From an uncultured Coriobacteriales bacterium (GTDB taxonomy: Bacteria; Actinomycetota; Coriobacteriia; Coriobacteriales; UMGS124): a DNA stretch of 42,961 bases. Where the stretch lies: contig CABQHM010000030.1 in NCBI GenBank assembly GCA_902464015.1, forward strand, positions 1 to 42,961, read 5' to 3'. Positions 1 to 8,219 of the stretch are shown here, one piece after another. The translations under genes were made by a program, and so were the position numbers. A model generated the notes under the pieces. The model was not told the origin of the DNA. It was given only the letters and a program-made list of their open reading frames with translations, and did no database searches. The number at the start of each line of letters is the position of its first letter. The first letter of the stretch is position 1.

Positions 1-517
1 GCGCAGGGGCAGGGGCAGGCACGGGCTGGGGAGCGGGACGGGCCGCCGCATCGGCGGCAACACGCTCGCGCAGGCGCTCGGCGTAAGACTTCTGGGGAGC
101 GCTTGCGCCCGCAGCGCTGCGCGCGGGGCGAGCATCGCTGCGCGGCATCACCTGGACGCCCTCGTCGTCGATGGGCCTCCTCGGAGCAGGGGCATCACCG
201 GCAGGCTTGGCCGCGGCGCGACCAGCAGCGGAACCCTCGATGACGCGGAAGCCGCCCTCCGAGCGGGTGCTTCCCGCCGCGCGCACGACCGACCAGTCGG
301 CGCGACCCTCACCTGCATGTTCCTGCACAAAGGCATCTGCCTCGGCATGAGGATCGGGGTCGGGATATGCGGGCAAGAAGGTGCCCGTGTTGTCCATGAG
401 CTGGAAGTCGCTAACGCCCTCAGGCCAGCTACCCTCGCGAAGGCCGCGCTGAAACTCTTGCTCAACAGCCTGCTCATTGTTCTTCTTATGGGACTTGAAG
501 TTATCTAGAAAGCTCAT
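1..517 (-). CDS. sepF: Probable cell-division protein SepF, 5' part (3' end outside window)
   Basis: An open frame of 172 codons runs from ATG at 517 to the window edge without a stop. It begins MSFLDNFKSHKKNNEQ and continues as a Pro/Ala/Arg-rich, probably disordered linker (for example PAPRRPIDDEGVQVMPRSD). The conserved SepF core (DUF552) would lie beyond the edge, so the name rests on position: in Gram-positive dcw clusters sepF follows ftsZ and the yggS-type gene, and SepF anchors FtsZ filaments to the membrane when FtsA is absent, as here. Its ATG overlaps the TGA of the upstream gene (ATGA), which suggests translational coupling. The short N-terminal helix could be the membrane-binding part known in SepF. 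Another division-associated protein with a disordered N-terminus is possible. Confidence 0.6.
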   Translation of the reverse strand, partial: MSFLDNFKSHKKNNEQAVEQEFQRGLREGSWPEGVSDFQLMDNTGTFLPAYPDPDPHAEADAFVQEHAGEGRADWSVVRAAGSTRSEGGFRVIEGSAAGRAAAKPAGDAPAPRRPIDDEGVQVMPRSDARPARSAAGASAPQKSYAERLRERVAADAAARPAPQPVPAPAPA

Positions 518-1269
518 ATATGCAGCCTCTCTTCGATGGAAAACGTCGGATCGAAGGCAACTCTACCAAGCCGGACTATCGTAGCACCCTGACGAATGCC
601 CGCCTCGAAGTCCTCGCTCATGCCCATAGAAAGGACTTGCAGGCTCGCCTGTGGATACGCCTGGGCCAGCTCGTCACGGAGCTTGCGCAGACCCTCGAAG
701 GTGTGCTCGGCAACGCACATGTCGCCTTGCGGCGCCATGGTCATCAAGCCGCGCACGTCGATTCCCTCAAGCTCCTGAGCCATTTCGAACATGGCTTTGA
801 GCTCGTCGGGAGCCATGCCCTGCTTGGACTCCTCGCCTGAGACATTTGCCTCGAGCAGCACCGGCTGCACGATACCGGCAACCACGGCGCGCTTCGAGAC
901 GGCCTCGGCAAGCTTGGCCGACGAGATGGAATGCACCAGACACGGACGGGCCGCCAGAACATGGTTGATCTTGTTCTCCTGGAGGTTGCCGATCATGTGC
1001 CAGCGCACGCCCTCGAACGCCGGATCACCTGCAATGAGCGAGAGTTTGCGTTCGAGCTCCTGCGGGCGGTTTTCGGCAAAGTCAGTGTACCCAGTAGCGC
1101 GGGCTGCAGCCACCTGCGGCACGTCGACCGTCTTGCTCACCGCACAGACAACAACATCTTCAGGTTTGCGGCCAGAAGCCTCGCATGCATGCTCCACAAG
1201 CTCTGCGATTTGAGCACGGCGCTGCCGCAGCTGGGCGGCATACGGCCCGTCGAACTCGATAGAAGACAT
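514..1269 (-). CDS. YggS/PLPBP-family pyridoxal-phosphate homeostasis protein
   Basis: This 251-residue protein has the features of the YggS (PROSC, PLPBP) family: an alanine-racemase-like barrel that binds pyridoxal phosphate but has no known catalytic reaction, and that affects vitamin B6 and amino-acid balance. Visible signatures are VVCAVSKTV with the PLP lysine near residue 46, FAENRPQE, WHMIGNLQENKI, LEANVSGEESKQG, GLMTM and LSMGMSEDFEAGIRQGAT near the C-terminus. Length fits the family. The ATG at 1269 has a strong GGAGGT ribosome site. It lies between pgeF (12-nt gap) and the probable sepF (4-nt overlap), the usual Gram-positive arrangement ftsZ-pgeF-yggS-sepF. Identification is firm; the physiological role is known only in general terms. 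Confidence 0.93.
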   Translation of the reverse strand: MSSIEFDGPYAAQLRQRRAQIAELVEHACEASGRKPEDVVVCAVSKTVDVPQVAAARATGYTDFAENRPQELERKLSLIAGDPAFEGVRWHMIGNLQENKINHVLAARPCLVHSISSAKLAEAVSKRAVVAGIVQPVLLEANVSGEESKQGMAPDELKAMFEMAQELEGIDVRGLMTMAPQGDMCVAEHTFEGLRKLRDELAQAYPQASLQVLSMGMSEDFEAGIRQGATIVRLGRVAFDPTFSIEERLHI

Positions 1270-1281
1270 CTACAACCTCCT

Positions 1282-2082
1282 CTAAGCTCTCATGAAGGCA
1301 ACGGCGGCGTGGCGGCCGGTCTTGCCATTCTCAGCACGATGAGAGAAGAACCTATCGGTAAGCTTGGCAGTGCACAGCTGCGTGTCACTCACCAATTCGG
1401 GTGCCACCCCGGCCTCCTCCAGGCTCGCGCGCACACAGGCCGACATGTCGAGATGGCGCGGACCCCAGCAGGCGATGTCCCCAAAACGCCGCGCGAACGT
1501 ATCGAGCAGCTCCTGGGAGACCTCGTAGGACTCCCCTGAGATGTGCGGGCCGATGAAGGCCTGCACGTCCGAGGTGTCGCAGCTGCAGGCCTGGGCCAGC
1601 GCGCGAGCGGTCTTGCCTGCGATGCCGGCAAGCGTCCCGCGCCAGCCGGAGTGCGCCACAGCGAAGCCGTCGGGAGCCACGAGCACGACAGGCGTGCAAT
1701 CGGCAAAGAGCAGCATGACCGCCTGGTTGGGAACCGTGCACACCACAGCGTCGGCCCCCGCCTCAAGGCAAGCCGGACGTTCGCCCGCGCTCGTGATGAG
1801 CGCGACCTCGTCGCCGTGCACCTGGTTCGGCACGACGAGCGTGTCGGCCAGCTCGGGTGCCCCAAGCGCCTCCATGACGCGCCTACGGTTTTCCGCGACG
1901 CAGGCAGGGTCGTCGCCACCCTTCGTACCCAGGTTCAAACTGGCGAAAGGTGGGTGCGACATGCCGCCCGTACGTTCCGTGAAACAAAACGTGACCCCGC
2001 CCGGCACTGCGCTGCAGGTACCGAGAAGGGCCACGCCGTCGTCTACGAAACGCTTGATGTGAATGCGTTCGTTGGCTGTCAA
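1282..2082 (-). CDS. pgeF: Multicopper-oxidase-like laccase-domain protein (YfiH/PgeF family)
   Basis: This 266-residue protein belongs to the YfiH/PgeF (DUF152) family. Members have been described as polyphenol oxidases or purine-nucleoside phosphorylases, and in E. coli as a peptidoglycan-editing factor that removes misincorporated L-Ser from precursors. Signatures include NQVHGDEV, LFADCTPVVLV, VAHSGWRGTLAGIAGK and AFIGPHISGESYEV, with the His/Cys/His metal-binding residues in the VHG, ADC and HSGWRG blocks. It follows ftsZ after about 20 nt. The annotated start is a TTG at 2082 with only a distant GGAG, so the N-terminus is uncertain; a start some 17-20 codons further in is possible. The dcw position fits a cell-wall quality-control role, but the substrate cannot be told from sequence. 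Confidence 0.88.
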   Translation of the reverse strand: MTANERIHIKRFVDDGVALLGTCSAVPGGVTFCFTERTGGMSHPPFASLNLGTKGGDDPACVAENRRRVMEALGAPELADTLVVPNQVHGDEVALITSAGERPACLEAGADAVVCTVPNQAVMLLFADCTPVVLVAPDGFAVAHSGWRGTLAGIAGKTARALAQACSCDTSDVQAFIGPHISGESYEVSQELLDTFARRFGDIACWGPRHLDMSACVRASLEEAGVAPELVSDTQLCTAKLTDRFFSHRAENGKTGRHAAVAFMRA

Positions 2083-2102
2083 GCGAAGTGCCGCCTGTTC
2101 TC

Positions 2103-3227
2103 CTAGAACCTGCTGCGCTTCAGGAAGTCCGGAATGTCGAACTCAGAAGAGGGGGCCTGCGTCGAAGGAGCGGAAGGACGCGAGGAGCCGCCGGCAGGCG
2201 TGCTATTGAGGAAGCTGGGGCGACGGTCGGCGCCCAGGTCGAGCTTGGACTGACCGGAGGCCTTGGTGTCGCCGCCGAAGCCCGTGGCGATGACGGTGAC
2301 GCGCACGGTGTCGCCCAGGTTCTCGTCGATGACAGTACCGAAGATGAGGTTGACGTCCTGGCTCACGGCGTCGCTCACGATGCCAGCAGCCTCGTTGACC
2401 TCGAAAAGGCCCAGGTTGGAGCCACCGGCGATGGAGAGCAGCACGCGATCGGCGCCGTCGATGGCACTCTCGAGCAGCGGGCTGGAGATGGCCTGGTTGG
2501 CAGCGTCGGCGGCACGGTTGTCGCCCGAGCCAACGCCGATGCCCATCATGGCGGTGCCGGCGTCGCTCATGATGGTGCGCACGTCAGCGAAGTCGAGGTT
2601 GATGAGACCAGGGACGGTGATGAGGTCGGTGATGCCCTGGATGCCCTGACGAAGCACCTCGTCGGCCATGGTGAAGGCATCGAGGAAGGAGACCTTCTTG
2701 TCGGCGACGTCGAGCAGGCGATCGTTGGGGATGGTGATGAGGGTGTCGACGTTGGCGCCGAGCTCCTCGATGCCGCTCAGGGCGTTGCGGCGACGGACCG
2801 CACCCTCAAAGGTGAAGGGCTTCGTGACAACACCCACGGTCAGGGCGCCCACGTCATTGCGGGCGATGTCGGCCACGACGGGAGCAGCGCCCGTACCCGT
2901 GCCGCCGCCCTCGCCAGCGGTGACGAAGACCATGTCGGCGCCCTCGAGGGCAGCCTTGATCTGATCGCGAGACTCCTCGGCGGCGTCGCGGCCGACCTCG
3001 GGCTTGGCGCCAGCGCCCAGGCCCTTGGTGAGGTCGGTGCCGATGTGCACCTTCGTCTCGGCGTCGGAGTTGAGGAGAGCCTGGGCGTCGGTGTTGACGG
3101 TCACGAACTCAACACCCTGCACACCGGAGGCAATCATACGGTTCACGGCGTTGCAACCGCCACCGCCCACGCCAACGACCTTGATTACCGCCATATAGTT
3201 GTTGGTGGCGTCGCCCTGTCCGTACAT
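2103..3227 (-). CDS. ftsZ: Cell-division GTPase FtsZ
   Basis: FtsZ is the tubulin-like GTPase that forms the cytokinetic ring. The nucleotide-binding motif GVGGGGCNAVNRMI lies near the N-terminus, the tubulin signature GEGGGTGTGAAPVV near residue 100, and the T7 region NLDFADVRTIMSDAG further on. The last residues, DIPDFLKRSRF, are the conserved C-terminal peptide that binds SepF or other tethers. I start at the ATG at 3227 (374 residues) because a GGAGG at 3233-3237 lies 5 nt upstream; the ATG at 3239 would put that ribosome site inside its own codons. The gene has its own promoter in the gap after ftsQ and is followed by pgeF. No ftsA is present, as is usual in actinobacteria. Confidence 0.98.
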   Translation of the reverse strand: MYGQGDATNNYMAVIKVVGVGGGGCNAVNRMIASGVQGVEFVTVNTDAQALLNSDAETKVHIGTDLTKGLGAGAKPEVGRDAAEESRDQIKAALEGADMVFVTAGEGGGTGTGAAPVVADIARNDVGALTVGVVTKPFTFEGAVRRRNALSGIEELGANVDTLITIPNDRLLDVADKKVSFLDAFTMADEVLRQGIQGITDLITVPGLINLDFADVRTIMSDAGTAMMGIGVGSGDNRAADAANQAISSPLLESAIDGADRVLLSIAGGSNLGLFEVNEAAGIVSDAVSQDVNLIFGTVIDENLGDTVRVTVIATGFGGDTKASGQSKLDLGADRRPSFLNSTPAGGSSRPSAPSTQAPSSEFDIPDFLKRSRF

Positions 3228-3249
3228 CCTGACCTCCATAGTCTTTGTA

Positions 3250-3274
3250 AACTGTAATGCTCGACTTTACAGTT
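3250..3274. promoter_or_regulatory. 8-bp inverted repeat in the ftsZ leader
   Basis: AACTGTAA (3250-3257) and TTACAGTT (3267-3274) form a perfect 8-bp dyad with a 9-nt spacer, between the predicted ftsZ promoter and the ribosome site. It could be an operator for a dimeric regulator or a small mRNA hairpin. No regulator can be named. Confidence 0.45.
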
Positions 3275-3292
3275 AGATAGCTCGCATATCAT

Positions 3293-3324
3293 TTTATAAT
3301 CGCACGCACACCCTAGACTGTCAA
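3293..3324 (-). promoter_or_regulatory. Sigma-70-type promoter for ftsZ
   Basis: On the minus strand TTGACA (3324-3319, a perfect -35) is followed by TATAAA (3298-3293). The spacer is 20 nt for TATAAA, or 17 nt if GATTAT one step earlier serves as the -10. It lies in the 138-nt gap between ftsQ and ftsZ, so ftsZ can be transcribed separately from the upstream cell-wall genes. Confidence 0.65.
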
Positions 3325-3377
3325 TGAAGGCCTTGACCTTCTTGGCATTGCCCCAGGTAGCGCACGAGAGAAACACA

Positions 3378-4628
3378 CTAGCCTAAATCAACCCACGTCT
3401 CGTTGCCTGACTCGTCCACCTTATAGTACCCGTGTACGAGGTTACCATCTTCGTAGTAATAGTTAACCCACGTTTCACCATCGGACAAATAGTAGCCTCC
3501 ATTGTACGCCGCGTCCGACGGCACGTCGGAGTCGCTCGTCGCCGTGGACCCATCGGTTGCGGCATCGGCAGAAGACGTAGCGGTGTCAGGCGTAGTCGCG
3601 CTGCCTGCCTGTGCCTGGTAGGGCAGGGCATCGGCCGAGGCGGCCGCGCCGTCTTGGGTGGCAGTACCCTCCGTGAGGCCGCGGTAGGTGGGATTTGCGG
3701 GCGTACGTACGTTGATATAGCTTATCTGGCCCTGGAACTTGTCAAGGATTCCCAGCACCGTCTGCTCCTTGAGGGCGATGTCGTCCGGTGCGCCCAACGA
3801 CACCTTGATGCCATTTGAAAGCACGACGGCAATGGACTCCTTGCTCGTGGCGCAGGCACTCACAATCTGGTCGCGCAAGGCCGACGAGAATCCCTCGATG
3901 TACTGGATGAGACCGAGAAGCCCCGCGTCGGTGCACTTGTCGCCTGCCTGCGGAGAAAGCGCCGCAGACACCTCACTCACGTACACCACACCGGCCTGGG
4001 CCGCTGCGTCCTTGGCTTGGACGTCATAGGCCTGCACGCCGTTGTCGGCCGTGACGACGGAAAGCTCCACGGGCTCAAGCCATATGCCGTCCGTCGAAAG
4101 CTTCCAGGCACTTTGCCCGTTTGAGAGCATGACGATCGCGGCAACGCTGCGCTCCTCCACCTCGACGGTAAGCGTGTCGGGAAGGTTGCGCGTCAGACGC
4201 ACCGACTTGATCCAGGGGTTAGCAAGCAGGCGCTTCTCAACACCGCTCTCGTCGAACCCGAAGAGCGTGGAGCCGGCTGGGATGGCGGCAAGCTCGCTCA
4301 CCTGGGCGCTGCTCACCTGCACGGTGGGCATGACGACGATGCGCCTGATCTGGAAGAGGGGCGACCACACGCACACCACGTAGGCAAGGAAGAGCACGGC
4401 TATTGTGACGATGGAGAGCACGAAGATGCTCTTGCGCCTGTCAAACGACTTGCCCCCCGAGCCGCCCGCACGACCGCGCGTGCCGGGGCGAGACGCTTCT
4501 CGCACAGCCGAAGAGGCGCCGCCCCGTTGCGGCCGGCGAGATGAGGCGCCCTCTCGAGGACTTCGGTCGCGCTGTGGCTCACGCGGGGAAGCCAAGGAAC
4601 TTGACCTCGGGTCTGAGTTCGACGCCAT
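3378..4628 (-). CDS. ftsQ: FtsQ/DivIB-type division protein with POTRA domain and extra C-terminal tail
   Basis: This is a 416-residue bitopic division protein. Residues 1-65 are a disordered Arg/Ser-rich cytoplasmic region. One membrane helix follows (IFVLSIVTIAVLFLAYVV, about 68-86), then a POTRA domain (FQIRRIVVMPTVQVSSAQV to VEVEERSVAAIV) and the FtsQ beta domain, in which GIKVSLG and QISYINVRTP are visible. FtsQ/DivIB links early and late divisome proteins through FtsL and FtsB/DivIC. Residues after about 330 are Ala/Thr/Ser/Asp-rich and end in a Tyr/Trp/Gly-rich segment with two ETWV motifs, which I do not recognise from ordinary FtsQ. The ATG overlaps the 3' end of murB by 50 nt; AGGAGGT lies about 12 nt upstream of it. 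Confidence 0.92.
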   Translation of the reverse strand: MASNSDPRSSSLASPREPQRDRSPREGASSRRPQRGGASSAVREASRPGTRGRAGGSGGKSFDRRKSIFVLSIVTIAVLFLAYVVCVWSPLFQIRRIVVMPTVQVSSAQVSELAAIPAGSTLFGFDESGVEKRLLANPWIKSVRLTRNLPDTLTVEVEERSVAAIVMLSNGQSAWKLSTDGIWLEPVELSVVTADNGVQAYDVQAKDAAAQAGVVYVSEVSAALSPQAGDKCTDAGLLGLIQYIEGFSSALRDQIVSACATSKESIAVVLSNGIKVSLGAPDDIALKEQTVLGILDKFQGQISYINVRTPANPTYRGLTEGTATQDGAAASADALPYQAQAGSATTPDTATSSADAATDGSTATSDSDVPSDAAYNGGYYLSDGETWVNYYYEDGNLVHGYYKVDESGNETWVDLG

Positions 4629-5493
4629 GGCGTTTTCTTACCTCCTCGAGTACGTGAATGATGACGCGGGCAACATCGGCCGCCGTTGCGCCACCCAGGT
4701 TGACGATAAAGTTTGCGTGCACGGTCGACACCTCGGCATTGCCGACCCGGTATCCCTTAAGGCCGCACGCATCGATGAGGCGGGCCGCCTTGAGGTCTGA
4801 AGAGTTGCGGAACACGCTGCCACATGACGGCAGGTTGAGCGGTTGCGCCGCACGCCGACGCTGCAGGACCGCCTCCATCGTCTCCTTGACCACGGCGACA
4901 TCACCGGGGACAAGCTCAAGCACGACCTCAAGGATAATCTCGGTGCCGGGAAGGTCGGTTGCGCGGTAGTACCACGAGATGTCGCTGCGCGCGTAATGCA
5001 CGAGGCCTGTACCAGGGCGGAAGACCACGACCTCCGCAATGACGGAGTCCATCCAATGGTTGGCCGTGCCCGCGTTCATCGAGACGGCGCCGCCCACGGT
5101 ACCGGGAATGCCCACTGCAAACTCCAGCCCCGACAGGCCTTTGTCGAACGCTTCGGTCACAACGCGCTGCAGCACCGCGCCTGCACCCACATGCATTCGA
5201 CCCGTCTCGTCGACGGTGAAGCGGCGAAAGTCGCGGCCAAGCACGAGGACGGCGCCTTGGTAGCCCTCGTCGCTCACAAGCACGTTGGACCCGCGTCCCA
5301 TAATGACCCACGGCACGCGTTCCTGGCCCAATATCTCGACCGCTTGACGGACGTCGGCATAGTCGTCGCAGGTCACGAACAGTGCCGCCGGGCCGCCGAT
5401 GCGGTAGCTCGTATGGCGACTCATACGCTCGCTGGCGGTGACGGTGCCGTGCAGACACCCCTCGAGACGTTCTTTTGCTTCGAGAAGACCCAC
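4579..5493 (-). CDS. murB: UDP-N-acetylenolpyruvoylglucosamine reductase MurB
   Basis: MurB is the FAD enzyme that reduces UDP-GlcNAc-enolpyruvate to UDP-MurNAc with NADPH in cytoplasmic peptidoglycan synthesis. Visible are SYRIGGPAALFV, the FAD-binding GRGSNVLVSDEGYQGAVL, GLSGLEFAVGIPGTVGGAV, NAGTANHWM, and SCGSVFRN with the serine expected to protonate the product. I choose the GTG at 5493 (304 residues) because GGGGGAG lies 4 nt upstream and the length suits the family; an in-frame TTG at 5553 has no good ribosome site. It follows murC after a 117-nt gap that can form a large hairpin, and overlaps ftsQ at its 3' end. Confidence 0.95.
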   Translation of the reverse strand: MGLLEAKERLEGCLHGTVTASERMSRHTSYRIGGPAALFVTCDDYADVRQAVEILGQERVPWVIMGRGSNVLVSDEGYQGAVLVLGRDFRRFTVDETGRMHVGAGAVLQRVVTEAFDKGLSGLEFAVGIPGTVGGAVSMNAGTANHWMDSVIAEVVVFRPGTGLVHYARSDISWYYRATDLPGTEIILEVVLELVPGDVAVVKETMEAVLQRRRAAQPLNLPSCGSVFRNSSDLKAARLIDACGLKGYRVGNAEVSTVHANFIVNLGGATAADVARVIIHVLEEVRKRHGVELRPEVKFLGFPA

Positions 5494-5543
5494 GGCACTC
5501 CCCCACCTAGACTCGACGGCGATACAACGAACGGCCCTTCGCA

Positions 5544-5589
5544 GGGCGTGCAAGACAACGCGGACTCAGCCACGCGGCCCTGCACGCCC
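5544..5589. other. Long inverted repeat in the murC-murB gap
   Basis: GGGCGTGCA (5544-5552) pairs perfectly with TGCACGCCC (5581-5589). The enclosed segment contains a second complementary pair around CGCGG/CCACGCG. A transcript would fold into a nested hairpin between the murC stop and the murB ribosome site. There is no U-run, so it is more likely a stability or attenuation element than a terminator. Confidence 0.45.
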
Positions 5590-5610
5590 CGGCATGTGTG
5601 AATGTGAAAA

Positions 5611-7008
5611 CTACCTCGCCTTGAGGCCCTCGACGATGGCCGGGCCCAGCAGCGTGACGTCACCAGCGCCCATCGTGATGATGAGGTCGCCGGGGCGGGC
5701 GGTCTTCACCATGTGGTCGACGACGGTGTGGCGGTCGGGCATATAGCTGACCTGGGCATCGGGGCGATGCGCGAGCACGGCGTTGGAGACCGTCTTGCCC
5801 GAGACGCCCGGAATGGGCACCTCGCCAGCAGCGAACACATTGAGGACCACGAGCTCGTCGGCATTGTCGAACGCAGGGCCAAACTCGGCGGCCAGTGACT
5901 CGGTGCGCGAATAGCGGTGGGGCTGGAACGCGACACGCACGCGCTTGAAGCCAAGGCTCTTGGCTGCGGCAAGCGTGGCCGCGATCTCGGTGGGATGGTG
6001 GCCGTAGTCGTCGATGACGCGCACGCCATCCACCTCGCCCACAAGCTCGAAGCGGCGGTGTACACCAGCAAAGCTCGAGATGGCCTGGGCGGCCTCGTCG
6101 CAGGGCAGACCAAGCACATAGGCAAGCGTCAACACGGCAGTGGCGTTGAGGCAGTTGTGCAGGCCGGGGTTGTGGTCGAGATGCAGGCTGTACTCGTGGC
6201 CGTCGGGCAGGCGCACGGAGAAGGCGTTGACATCCTCGCCCTCTTTGGGCGTGCAGACGACATCGTTGCCCTCGCCGAAGCCATAGGTGAGAACGGGGCG
6301 GCCGCAGGAGCGGGCCAGCTCGGGCACATGGGGGTTCTCGCCACACACGATGACATGGCCGTCCTCGGGGACGGAGCCCATGAACTGCACGAACGTCTTC
6401 TCGATAGCCTCAAGCGAGCCATAGTGGTCGAGGTGGTCGGCCTCGATGTTGGTGACGATGACGACGTTGGGGTCGAGGTTCAAGAACGACCCGTCGCTCT
6501 CGTCGGCCTCGGCGACGAAGTAGGGGCCCTCGCCGGAGTTGCCGTTTGTCTCGTAGCCGTCGATGATGCCGCCGATGAGGAACGTCGGCTTGAGGTTCAT
6601 GCGCTCGAGCATCGTTGCGGCCAGCGACGAGGTCGTGGTCTTGCCATGGGTGCCGGCGCAGGCAATCGTGATGGCGTCGCCCGACAGGAACGACAGCATC
6701 TTGGCGCGGTGCCACACCTCAATACCCAGCTCGCGGGCACGCACAAGCTCGGGGTTGGACTGGGGGATGGCCGTGGAGATGACCACGACATCGGGCTTGA
6801 CCTCGTCGATGGTGCGAGCATGGTGGCCCACGAAGACCTCGATGCCCTCCTTGACCAGGGCGCGGGTGTACTTCGAGGCCTTCAGGTCGCTACCGGTGAC
6901 ATGGAAGCCGCGCTGATGCAGCACCAGCGCAATGCCGGACATGCCGGCGCCGCCGATACCGATGAAATGGACGCGCTCAAAGGGGCGAGCGTTGGTTTCT
7001 TGAGCCAT
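5611..7008 (-). CDS. murC: UDP-N-acetylmuramate-L-alanine ligase MurC
   Basis: MurC adds L-Ala to UDP-MurNAc using ATP, the first peptide-stem step in the cytoplasm. The 465-residue protein has the N-terminal Rossmann motif FIGIGGAGMSGIALVL, the ATP-binding P-loop AGTHGKTTTSSLAA, the central signature EADESDGSFLNL, and the C-terminal DDYGHHPTEI and FQPHRYSRT motifs of MurC. Length is normal. The ATG at 7008 has AAGGAAGG upstream. Unlike most genes in this cluster it is separated from its upstream neighbour murG, by 98 nt holding a possible promoter and a small hairpin, so it may have an additional transcription start. Confidence 0.97.
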   Translation of the reverse strand: MAQETNARPFERVHFIGIGGAGMSGIALVLHQRGFHVTGSDLKASKYTRALVKEGIEVFVGHHARTIDEVKPDVVVISTAIPQSNPELVRARELGIEVWHRAKMLSFLSGDAITIACAGTHGKTTTSSLAATMLERMNLKPTFLIGGIIDGYETNGNSGEGPYFVAEADESDGSFLNLDPNVVIVTNIEADHLDHYGSLEAIEKTFVQFMGSVPEDGHVIVCGENPHVPELARSCGRPVLTYGFGEGNDVVCTPKEGEDVNAFSVRLPDGHEYSLHLDHNPGLHNCLNATAVLTLAYVLGLPCDEAAQAISSFAGVHRRFELVGEVDGVRVIDDYGHHPTEIAATLAAAKSLGFKRVRVAFQPHRYSRTESLAAEFGPAFDNADELVVLNVFAAGEVPIPGVSGKTVSNAVLAHRPDAQVSYMPDRHTVVDHMVKTARPGDLIITMGAGDVTLLGPAIVEGLKAR

Positions 7009-7029
7009 GATGTCAGACCTTCCTTCGTA

Positions 7030-7047
7030 CTTCCCTTATGCGGGAAG
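7030..7047. other. Small hairpin in the murC leader
   Basis: CTTCCC and GGGAAG with a 6-nt loop form a hairpin just before the murC ribosome site. No U-run follows, so it is not a typical terminator. Confidence 0.35.
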
Positions 7048-7067
7048 CGATATAGGCAATCCGCCCT

Positions 7068-7097
7068 ATTCTAGCCGCGTTGCACCTGCGGGCACAA
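7068..7097 (-). promoter_or_regulatory. Possible promoter for murC
   Basis: On the minus strand TTGTGC (7097-7092) is followed after 18 nt by TAGAAT (7073-7068), which matches five of six -10 positions. It lies in the 98-nt gap between murG and murC. The -35 is weak, so this is tentative. Confidence 0.35.
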
Positions 7098-7106
7098 CGA
7101 GCAGGA

Positions 7107-8219
7107 CTAACGTGCGACAGCTTCTACAGCATCTGCCAAACGTGCCGTGGCGCCCGAGTAACCAAGCGCCTCGACGTTGGAACGCATGGCCGCAAGACGC
7201 GCGGCGTCGTCAAGCAGCGCCAAGAAGTTGCCCGCAAACTCGGGGGCATCGAGCGCGTCGTCTTCCACGACAACAGCGCCGTCGACGTCGCTGAGCAGAA
7301 GCGCGTTCTGGGCCTGATGGTTCTCCGTGGCATACGGATACGGGACCAGCACCGAGGGCACGCCGCGTGCGGCAATCTCGGCGATGGAAGAGGCACCGGC
7401 ACGCGAGAACACCAGGTCGGCGGCAGCAAGGCACGAACCCATATCGTCGATGTAGGGCATGAGGCGCCAGCGGGCGGCCTCAGCGTCGGTAAGCGCAAGG
7501 GCCTGCTTGGTCTGCTCGTAGTCGCGCTTGCCCGCCGCATGGATGACATAGACGTCAGAACGCCCGAGCAGTTCGGACTTAAGGGCGACGGCGGCCTGGT
7601 TGAGATGTGCAGCACCCAGGCTTCCGCCAAACACAAGCAGCACGCGCGCCTGGGCGGGGATGCCCAATGCGGCACGACCCTCCTCGCGGGTGGGCGCCAG
7701 CACGGACGCCCTCACCGGGTTGCCGACGACCTCGACGCGCGTTGCGGCGCCGAGCTTGCCTTCGAACTTTGCCTGAGAGACGGGATAGGTAAGGGCGAGC
7801 ACGGCAGCGTCCTTGGCAAGCGCCTTGTTGGCCATGCCAGGCACGGAATTCTGCTCATGGAGCACCAGCGGAACCCCGGCCTTTGCGGCAGCCGCGGCAA
7901 GGGGGAAGCACACGTACGCCCCAAAGCCCACAGCTGCGGCGGGCTTGCCGTCGCGCGCAAACTCGGCGAGCAGGGCCTTGCGGGCACGCTGCATCTTGAT
8001 CAGGGCCGTGACGGCCGTCCAGGGGCGCGACCGGTCGAAGCCGCTGACGTCGAGACCCTCGAACGAGAAGCCCTCCTGCGGCACAAGCGTGGCCTCCATG
8101 CCCTTCTTCGTGCCGTAAAAGCGCACCTCATGGCCGCGGTTGCGCAGCTCATGGGCAAGCGCCAACGCCGGGTTGATATGACCGGCGGTGCCGCCGGCCG
8201 CAATGGCAAACACGCTCAT
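7107..8219 (-). CDS. murG: Lipid II synthase MurG
   Basis: MurG transfers GlcNAc from UDP-GlcNAc to lipid I on the inner face of the membrane, making lipid II. The 370-residue GT28 glycosyltransferase has the glycine-rich loops AAGGTAGHINPALALAHEL and VFGGSLGAAHLNQAA, plus GFGAYVCFPLAAAA, HEQNSVPGMANK, and the UDP-GlcNAc-binding SRAGASSIAEIAARGVPSVL with PYATENHQ. The ATG overlaps the ftsW stop by 4 nt (ATGA), the standard ftsW-murG coupling. Length and motif order are typical. Confidence 0.97.
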   Translation of the reverse strand: MSVFAIAAGGTAGHINPALALAHELRNRGHEVRFYGTKKGMEATLVPQEGFSFEGLDVSGFDRSRPWTAVTALIKMQRARKALLAEFARDGKPAAAVGFGAYVCFPLAAAAAKAGVPLVLHEQNSVPGMANKALAKDAAVLALTYPVSQAKFEGKLGAATRVEVVGNPVRASVLAPTREEGRAALGIPAQARVLLVFGGSLGAAHLNQAAVALKSELLGRSDVYVIHAAGKRDYEQTKQALALTDAEAARWRLMPYIDDMGSCLAAADLVFSRAGASSIAEIAARGVPSVLVPYPYATENHQAQNALLLSDVDGAVVVEDDALDAPEFAGNFLALLDDAARLAAMRSNVEALGYSGATARLADAVEAVAR

